Shown: piece after piece, positions 55,620 through 64,000 of the stretch | Position numbering within the stretch: position 1 is the stretch's first letter | How the letters are laid out: every line of letters begins with the position of its first letter | Assembly: GCA_032158295.1 (NCBI GenBank) | Contig: CM063258.1 | Span: forward strand, 6,342,583 to 6,406,582 | Direction of reading: 5' to 3' | From: Pycnopodia helianthoides | Taxonomy: Eukaryota; Echinodermata; Asteroidea; Forcipulatida; Asteriidae | DNA: 64,000 nucleotides | Translations under genes and position numbers: made by a program | Notes under the pieces: model-generated | Database searches by the model: none | Seen by the model: the letters and a program-made list of their open reading frames with translations, nothing else | What the model was told of the DNA's origin: nothing

Positions 55620-57770
55620 AATAATTTCCAAGAAAGTATATCAAATTGCTCATTGATTGACAACATTTGTGAAATCTGTTTGTGTTTTACTATCAGACCG
55701 CATTTCTATCCAAAATTTAATAACATCGCAGCACATATTTGAATCCAATAATTTTTAAACATTGTTGCCACCATTTTACTCCGGTTTTATTTGCTTTCAT
55801 TTGATTTTGTGTCCTTTTTTTTCGTGTCCGATATTGTTTTTATATTCTACAATCATTGGGCTGTAGAACATATTGAATATTTTAAAGGCTTAATACCTTA
55901 TGAAAATTATTTGTTAACATTATTTTGTTTTATTTGAAGCATTGATAATCACAAGTGTAAAGTACTGAAGAGCGCTGCAAAATTACCCACTATAATGTCA
56001 AAAGAAGTTATGGTAATAAAAATATCACTTTGTTTGTTCATGAAAGGAATGTCTCGTTTTAATTTTATTTCTTGCATGGGAAAACAGATTACAAATCCAC
56101 TTCTCACACTATTTGTATTTCTCCACAATATTTCATATTGTTAAAAATTTGTTTATAACCGTCACAGCAGTAAATTGCGAGGCATTAATTGGAGTTAATT
56201 TAATAACAAATACATTGGGCGTACCCGTTTTTAGCACACACTGATTGCATTGACACCCCAAAAAGCCCCTTTTGTGATTAAATCAAGCAAACCGAAACTT
56301 CTTTGACAAAAAAGATCGTGGTTGTTTATCTTGATAGCGCCCTCTTTGAGATAATACACGTCAGCGTTTCTGCTGGTCAACCAGTCCATTTTGATTGTAG
56401 GGGTCAACACATCACATACACAAAACATCAAAACATCACATACACAAAATAATAATAGTAACAACATCAGGATATCTGGTAGAGTTAAAAAAAAAAAAGG
56501 AGACATACCATTTTACTTTGTTTCTATAAATTGGACAATTTTTTACCTGAAAAGTTTTGTTTTTATTGTTATTGTTTTCACCCTTGCGAAAGTATTCCAT
56601 TTTTGTCATTTAGTTTGTGGTTTGGTCCAAAACTAACACTTGACACACCACACATGTCATGTATGTTATGGAATACGAATGTACATACTATACATGTACA
56701 TTGTGCAGCACATATCACATTTTAAGAGAAAGGGCACATGTACCCGAAGACTGTCATGACTGACCAAACGTAAACCGTCGTATGCAGACGAATTTCATTG
56801 TTTTGGGCATTTATTTAAAATGCCAAATGGTGACCTAGTGAAAATAGAACACTGCACAAAATGGTGCCATTCTGGTTACAAGGGGCCAGGCGGATATTTT
56901 TGGCAGTGCTTCTTTTGTGGTAAGTTTTTAAAATGTTTATCGACAAACCCTTGGTTAGCGTGATCATGATGACACCCTGCCTGTCACTGGCTGACACTAC
57001 ATGCATGATGAATAATAATGTAGCTGAACTCTTGCCTAATTTCCGGACAAAAAGCCACAGAAGCGGCTTCTTTTGTGAAAAATTGCTTTCACCTTTTCGC
57101 ACTGTTTTTTAAATGTGACGTTAATCATTAGGATGACATTTTAAAATTATTAAATGCAACTTTTGGTCTTGACGATGGGGGAATATAAAATTATAAAAAT
57201 AAATTTGCAACACTACACTTCAGACTACAGTTTTTGTTAGTTTGAACATCTACAAATACAAGAATTACAACAATAGTTTATACATGACCAGATGACTGCA
57301 TGCTGGTGGCTGAAGTGAATGTAGGTCAGTCACTGTCAGTCATCAGTGTCACTACACCAACCAAGTTGTACTTCACCCACCTTGTCCTTGCCTTGGGCTG
57401 TCATGGCTGTGGCAGTGTTTGGCTCTCTTGAGTCTTCCGTCTAATCTTCATTTGTTCATTATCATAGATTCATAATCATAGTCGCTATGATAAGACCAAT
57501 GTTAAAACTAAAATTGAGATCCATACCCGTAGCCCAACAAGGCTGGCTGAGGTGTACTAACTATATTATACACTCACTCTCAGTCATTTCTAACATTAAA
57601 TAGAATGACTGCTAAACTAATATTAATTGGGTATAACACTTCACAGTTGAACACTTCACAGTTGTATGTTTTGACAAAGGAAAAGACACCGAATCGACCA
57701 CCCCTTTGTCAATCATCTGTAGTGTTACTTTACCATGTTTACCAAAAATATAATTATATATTGCCTCTGG
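55620..57770. other. Gene-poor AT-rich DNA
   Basis: No exon or named repeat recognised. Several AATAAA sites are present, any of which could end a long GAPVD1 transcript. Confidence 0.4.
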
Positions 57771-57939
57771 GTAATTAGTATTTGTTGGTCTTAATGAATG
57801 AAGAAGAGGTGGTCGGTACCACCAAGAGGCTAGGGAGGGAGGGGCTTTATTGTTGCAGTTTATTTCTTGTTTTAGATATCATAGGCCTATTAACCCTAAA
57901 GAACCCAAGTCCTACAATATCCTCATTGCCAAAGTGCAG

Positions 57940-58297
57940 GATTGTGAAGGATTTGGGCTATTAGGGATCTGCAACACAGGAGGATTTCAAAGGCTTTGGG
58001 CTAAAATGAGTTTTTGTTAGGGTAGGATTTCGCAGGACTTGCGCTACCGGGCTGTTTTTACATAGGAGGATTTTGAAGGTTTTATGTATTATGCAGCTTA
58101 GCCAAAATAGGATTCTGAAGGTTTTGGGCTTTTTTGACATTTTTTGACTCCCTAACTTCTGTCTCAAAAAGATTTTGAAGGATTGGGCTAATATGTATAC
58201 TTACAATAAGTTGAAGGATATTGAAGGATTTGGGCACTTTAGGTTTATTACAATTTTAATCCGAAGGATATTGAAGGATTTGGGCAGTATGTTTACC
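57940..58297 (+). repeat. Degenerate tandem repeat, GAAGGATTTGGGCT units
   Basis: About eight imperfect units spaced roughly 40-60 bp, each carrying a variant of GGATTTTGAAGGATTTGGGC. Confidence 0.75.
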
Positions 58298-58579
58298 CAA
58301 GGGTCTAGTCTGTTAGGGTTAATGTAGTTCTTCAATGTTTATAAACCAAATTCAAAATCAAATTGATTAGTATCCCCTGTCATTCGTGTCCACAGAAAAT
58401 GTCACAAGTATACGATCAAGGTTTGCTGTTGGTGACAATATCTTATTATTTTGCATTGGACCTGCATTGAAAATCAGTGAACTAGAAGTACATGTGGAAC
58501 TTAATGGTTCTTGGGTGTTTTAACTTTGGCTAGCAGATCACTGTGAAGTGAGACTTAAGAAAAAAGAAGAAATTACACC

Positions 58580-58861
58580 TTACTCACAAGGCCGGATGGC
58601 CACTTCAAGGTTAGGGCTACACTTAACTGATTTGGGCTGTTGACCCAAATCAACTGACACCAGGGGTACATTGCCACCTACATGTACTCCTTGGGCTGAA
58701 ACAGGGTTACCCCTTTCACAGTCTGTAAGGATGTAGGCATGGGTGTCATCCACTATGAGCCTGGCTGGTAGAGTCGGGCTGTTTGGGCCTGGGAACACAG
58801 TTTTGTATGGTGCAACATTTATGTTGCAAACAAACCAAAACAAAACAAACAATTTAAACAA
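58580..58861 (-). other. Unassigned minus-strand open frame
   Basis: A 93-codon frame with a hydrophobic start (FKLFVLFWFVC) and a soluble remainder (RLIVDDTHAYILTDCERG, SVDLGQQPKSVKC). Its composition is more protein-like than most chance frames, but no splice context or family was recognised. It may be a fragment of a repeat-encoded protein. Confidence 0.25.
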
Positions 58862-58946
58862 GTTTGCTCGGTTGATTGATGAATAAAAAAATGTTGTTAC
58901 ACATGTAGGTAATAAGTTTTAACGTGGTGTTTGATTTCTTTGGCAG

Positions 58947-61900
58947 TGTTTGCAGACAGTCTGTAACTGAAACTGCATACAAACAAGAGGACAATAAACC
59001 CAGTGAGGATGTGGATGAGCGACCTGCCATCAATGTGCAGCAGCATCAACATGTCGACAACAACATCAACAAGGCAAGGACAAGCCTCGATGTAAGTATC
59101 ATACTCTACACATTGAACATTGAAAAAAAGAAAGAAAAAAAAAACTCAAACAAAACAAGCGCTAACAACAACAGATATTCAACTGGTTTTGTAGTGGTCA
59201 CAGGTTAAAACATTGGCAAAATGAAGAAATGGAATGACCAGACTGCATACGCCCTGATGGCATCACAGGATTCCATGTAGCTTATGACTGGACACATGCT
59301 GACATATGCTTTGTCAATAAGTTGATGGCAGTATTTTCAGTGTTTAAGCAGATCAACAATAGACCTTAGTAACTGGTGATGTCACAGTTTGTTTACCACT
59401 TAGCCAAAGAATGAGAAACTACTGTGTCTCTGCGAAACTGTTGGAAACGCAGTACCCAGTCACAGTCACAGCATTTGAGCACTATATAAGAAGCCATCAC
59501 TGTTATTATTATTATGTGCAAGGTATCAATAGACCCCTGTACTGATGATGTCATGGTTTGTTTACTGCATTGCTTTTAAAAGTTCTGTAACTGTGTTCTG
59601 TGTTTCCCAACAGTTGAGCAAAGACACAATGATTTCCCATTCTTCGGCGAAGTGGTAAACAAACTGTGACATCACCAGTTACTAAGGTCTATTGTTAATC
59701 TGCTTTACTCAAAATACTGCCATCAACTTAAATTAGCAAAGCAACGCCAACACTAAATCAATCTCAAGAACCATCTCTGCCCTTACAGGTACCCATTTAC
59801 CCCTGGGTGAAGTGGAGAAACTATAGTGTCTTGCTCAATACATGTAGGCACAAGTGTCATGACCGGGGATTCAAACCCACACACTGATGACTTAGCCACC
59901 AGAACTTGAGTCCGATGTACTTAACCGCTCGATGCACAAAACCACTCGGCCTTGACACGCAATCACATGTACTAATACTTACACATAAGGGTGCTGTTAC
60001 TCATAATGAAGGAAAACTCTTTCCTCCATGCTCATAATACATACCACTGAAAAAAGTCAGCTTAGTTGAAATGAAAAGAAAAGTGATGACTTGCATGGGT
60101 GGTTTCATCAGCAAGGCAGCAGCTTGTCTGTCGACATGATTTCACAGAGTATGTTTACACATGTTCTACACATGTTTACATTTACAAACACTTAATGTAC
60201 ACCTACTGGGGATGGCACTATTGTCGAGGCAGTGTACTGTTCTGCTCTTGTTCATGCATCGTCAAGTATCGAGACAACAGCAAGGGTTAAACAGTAGACA
60301 CCGGAAACTTGCCGATAACAGCCTATCATCAAAGCGTCCAAAGGCACCGTCTTTTCGTACAGATATTATAAGTTTCAAAGTTTGTGGCGTGTTTTATAAA
60401 CCAACATGATCAAAGGAACTTTTGTGAAGAGCGGCTGTGCCGAAGTACAAATTAGATGAAAAAAACTAACATTGACTTTGTGTGACCTATGACCGTGATG
60501 ATTTAGTGATTTTCAGGTACAAAAGTTGCTTTGTGTATGACGGCAAGTCGTAATTGCTTAACCTGTTTTTCTAGTGCAGCAGTGATCAGGGCTGATTGTG
60601 CCAATACATACATCAGTACTTCTGATAAAAAGTCAGATTTAAGTAAACATTAGTACAGTACCTGTGTTGTATAAGTGTAACTACGTTCCTTTCATCTATA
60701 ATGCCAAATGATAAAATTGTGGTGGAATCAGTAATTATTCTTTCTGACCAGCATGACATGTTGAATGTGTCAACAAAACCGCTGTTTGAAAAATGCAAGT
60801 ACATAAATCAAATGTGTTAAAAGTTGAATTGTAACATGTACAGCAAGAACCAGCTTCAAGACCATAGATATGAACATTCTTATTCCCCTAATTTGCATGA
60901 TTAGTTGGTTGTTTGTATTGTACACGGGAAAGCAACTACAAGGTTGGATCCAGTGTTGCAGCAGAGCTGCCCCACATTTACTGTCCTATTTCTTCACAGC
61001 ATTGCATGCAAGATAATGTGGACTATAGGCCTACATGCACAGTCAACCTGACTGTGTATTCTGACATGTACAGTGACAGTGAAGATAAAGCCAAAATACT
61101 GTTTATTTGTGCGTGATTGATGACTGCTTTTACCATTTATGCTGTTGTACATAAAAAATCCATGCAGTCAGTAAAAAGTACAAAAAGTAATTTCAGAACT
61201 ACACAATGAGCCTTTTGAGGTATGGTGGACACTATAGGAGTGCACTGTTTGGTTTGGGTGTATACAGCCAAATTTACCCAAACCTAAGTGTGGTCATAGT
61301 ATTGTGTCCACCATATCCATTTAGGCTTATGGAGACTGTGGATTAGGCCTATGCTTTAGTATGCATGAAGTCTGAATTACACTCTACATGCCTAACATGT
61401 TTTAAAAAAGGTTTTAGCAGCCTAGTTGATAAATTTTGCATCGGGGATAAAGAATATTATTATTATTTTGTTTTCACACTGATGTCCCTGTTACTTGTTA
61501 GGCCAGTAAGTTAGGGTAAAAAAAAACTAAATAAAATGTTTAAGGAATGTTGATATATTGTATACATATTGTCAGGGTTGTAAATTGTCAGGGTTTGCCC
61601 TCAACTTTTTTAGCGATTCTTTTCAACTGAACTCGCCAGCTGGACAGCTGGACCACTTGGAGATAATTTGGACTGCCAGTCCTCATTTGTTTAACTGGCA
61701 TTACATGTAAGGCTTATGTTTTAACTGGCATTAAGGCCAGGGACTACTGTAAAGAGAAAACGTTGGTAATGCAAAATTATTGTACATGCATCAGGGCATA
61801 GTGTTAGCCAGAGGGGTGTCTGGGTGTCTTTTGGACACCCTGTTTTAATATTTGGACACCCTGATTTATCTGTCAATTACATGTAAATGTATTGTAAGTG

Positions 61901-63934
61901 AACAATTTGGACACCCAGTTTTTACATTTCAAGCAAATTTTGACACCCTTTTACCAAATCCTGGCTAAAACCTTGCATCAGGGTTCTGCCCAGGATTTCT
62001 TTAGTGGGGTGGAAAATGTTTCCTGGAAACCATTGCAATATGGATCAGTTACACAGTAGATCATAGACTCAAATCAAAGAAGTACTCAAAATTCATGGCT
62101 TCGGATACCATTTTTACTGGTAAATACCCAATTTTACATTTCGTTGAAAACCTTTGAAAGGAAATTGCAAGTGTCATAAAATATTTTGAAAATGTGTGGT
62201 GGTCGAAAAACAGAAAATTCTGCCAGTGGTGGTTGGGGAATCCTGAGTGCCGAGCGGGTTTTCCGGCACCAACCACTGTGGGCAGAACCCTGATGTATGC
62301 ACACCGTTGAATTGAACTGATTGTATGAAATTAGTGTACAAATCTGTGCAACCATGGAGCAAAGAACTAGTTCTATGTATGACACAACAACAATTTGTAC
62401 ACTGTGACAACAACATTTATGTACGACTGTGACACACAACAATTTGTACGACCTGTGACACAAACAACAATTTATGTACGACCGTGACCAAACACAATTT
62501 AGTCGACCTGTACACAAACAACAATTTATGTACGACCTGTGACACAAACAACAATTTATTACGACCTGTGACACAAACAAATTTGTACATTGTACAACCT
62601 GTAGATATTGTATGGATACATACAATGTACAGTACAATGTGTAGCACAGACAAGTGGGTGTTTCTTGAAGGTGTGTTGAAAGGTAGTTGGGTATGCGTAA
62701 GTAATCTTGTCTCAAGGCTAAAATAAAAATAAATGGGACATGTGTACATCACTTTTCAGCTGATCTGCTGAGTTGAATCCTCTTTTTTCTTTAATAATGG
62801 TGCCATACATAATATGAGCAGTGTAGAATATAAAACACTGCTCAAAGTTAAGTGTAGTTAGCTGTTTCCTCTAATGTTCTGCAATCGCAAAGCTGCATGA
62901 ACAGTCTTGCATATTTTATTCTTAGTTATCTTACCCTGGTAAGGTAATAAATCTAGAGGACAAAGAGGCTAGCCTGGCAGTGCATGCAGCTAGCCTTGCC
63001 ATTATGACTGTTTACAGGAACCCTGTACACTCTGGGTGATTACATAACCCTCAAGGACAAATTTTCCTTTTGCAGTAATAATTGGATAACAGGATACCAG
63101 GAGATTCACCATGCATCATACAGTTATGTAGTATTGTTGAATAACATGGTTGTGGTTGTACATGTCTACTTACTATGCAGACTTTGTGTTTTAAGGGTGG
63201 GGATTAGTTTGTAGTGATTATCAAGGAGATCATATTTATAAAATGTTATCAAGTTATATCAAATCCTTGCTCTTTGATCAAATCAAATGATACAAGTAGC
63301 AAACAGGTTTCGGGTCGCTGATCCAGGTGTTACACACAATGTAATTACCTGTTTATCACTGCAGCATATAAATGGAGATAAACTATTAAACTATTACATG
63401 TAGCAAATCAGCCTGTCTCAGCAAATTAACCTACTACAGACTTCACATACCTACATTTATGTACATGTAGCAGATTAAGTAGGATTAATTGAAACATCTG
63501 ATGAGGACTTAATTTCAGAATCTTCGAGACACACCTTGTGTATCTTGTGAGAAATTCAAGCAAGTGTTTCAAACAATGAAGAACCCTGATTGCTTTGTAA
63601 AGCAACAAACTAAATTGCAGTTTGTTCTACAAATGTCGTGTTTTATTTGGCAACGTGGTTGAAAGATTCTTAATTGTATGATTGTGAATGAAACTGAGAC
63701 TTTGGTTTATCCATGGAGGAAGGAAATCTCCCTGGTTTAACAGTACACTGTGACTGAACTATCTTAAGTTTTTCTGCAAATTGTTAACAATAAGTAGTGT
63801 CATTTTTTTATCACATACTCTGTTTTGTTTTCATGTACATGTAGTCCGCATCTGAAGAGGGTAACTCACAAATAACCAATCCAAAGCAAGCTCAAGAAAA
63901 GCATGATAACCGACAGCCAATCAGGGATGGAAAG
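58947..63934 (+). CDS. Unrecognised gene, two internal exons at the right edge
   Basis: Exon 58947-59091 follows TTTCTTTGGCAG and ends at gtaagt. It encodes a hydrophilic Gln/Asn/His-rich peptide (TETAYKQEDNKPSEDVDERP, VQQHQHVDNNINK). Exon 63845-63934 follows CATGTACATGTAG and ends at gtgagg, giving 30 residues (SASEEGNSQITNPKQ, EKHDNRQPIRDGK). The first ends in phase 0 and the second starts in phase 0, so they join across a 4.75-kb intron. No domain is visible; the peptide looks disordered. Start and end lie outside the recognised part of the window. Confidence 0.5.
59319..59732. repeat. Foldback element with about 95-bp arms
   Basis: Left arm AGTTGATGGCAGTATTTT through AGTAACTGGTGATGTCACAG is inverted at 59633-59732. 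A diverged third copy of the arm lies between them (59525-59575). Confidence 0.85.
59733..59962 (-). repeat. tRNA-derived SINE, minus strand
   Basis: In reverse complement: head CGAGCGGTTAAGTACATCGG, B box GGGTTTGAATCCC and the common body. It abuts the foldback at 59319-59732. Confidence 0.75.
61225..61315. repeat. Small foldback
   Basis: TATGGTGGACACTATA is inverted as TATTGTGTCCACCATA, and GGTTTGGGTGTA as TTTACCCAAACC. Confidence 0.65.
61976..62296. repeat. 320-bp TIR element
   Basis: GCATCAGGGTTCTGCCCA at the left end is inverted as TGGGCAGAACCCTGATG at the right; no coding frame. Confidence 0.7.
62387..62604 (+). repeat. Minisatellite, about 26-30 bp x 8
   Basis: Tandem units of the type CAACAATTTATGTACGACCT followed by GTGACACAAA, with variants. 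The long minus-strand open frames across it are products of the repeat. Confidence 0.9.
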
Positions 63935-64000
63935 GTGAGGCTTTGCAAGTTGGTCTATGGTTACTTCAACTAAAAAAATTTCTGCTAACACGTTTTACAT

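Noticed and set aside
62387..62604. CRISPR-like array
   Set aside because: Units are contiguous with no unique spacers and the genome is eukaryotic; it is a minisatellite.
62134..62715. 193-codon minus-strand open frame
   Set aside because: It is the translation of the 26-30-bp minisatellite and a neighbouring TIR element, with repetitive Cys/Val/Leu content.

Overview
This is a eukaryotic, intron-rich, AT-rich window, crowded with small palindromic and terminal-inverted-repeat elements, tRNA-derived SINEs and minisatellites. Protein content (an astacin-EGF-CUB protease of the kind common in echinoderms, and a metazoan GAPVD1/RME-6 orthologue) and the repeat landscape suggest a marine deuterostome, most likely an echinoderm and perhaps a sea star. 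The species call is inference; the window holds no diagnostic marker such as rRNA.

Layout. (1) 1454-6922, + strand: the 3' part of an astacin metalloprotease gene. Six exons join in phase and encode the end of the catalytic domain, one EGF module and one CUB domain. The 5' exons lie off the left edge or were not recognised. (2) 6923-25406: repeat-dominated DNA. It holds a candidate non-coding first exon near 10.1 kb, a 688-bp hAT-like element with a perfect 8-bp target duplication, and a 4.7-kb interval bounded by related inverted ends (19.71-24.40 kb). That interval contains a decayed THAP zinc-finger gene (+) and a small unrecognised spliced gene on the minus strand. (3) 25518-49822, + strand: a complete GAPVD1 coding region in 19 coding exons (about 1,749 aa), with an N-terminal RasGAP-like domain, a long disordered middle rich in FDP/DPF/NPF endocytic motifs, and a C-terminal VPS9 Rab5-GEF domain. 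It carries two apparent single-base deletions. (4) 49823-58946: GAPVD1 3' UTR and intergenic DNA with two related foldback elements and further elements. (5) 58947-63934: two exons of an unrecognised + strand gene running off the right edge.

The mobile DNA is unusually informative. A 385-bp TTAA-flanked MITE occurs five times. Two copies sit inside other repeats whose uninterrupted relatives elsewhere in the window give natural empty sites, so the TTAA duplication can be read directly. A second TTAA family, and a piggyBac-like TTAA/CCC element whose interior has become a minisatellite, lie in GAPVD1 introns. The protein-coding genes look functionally independent: an extracellular or secreted protease, and an endocytic Rab5/Ras regulator.
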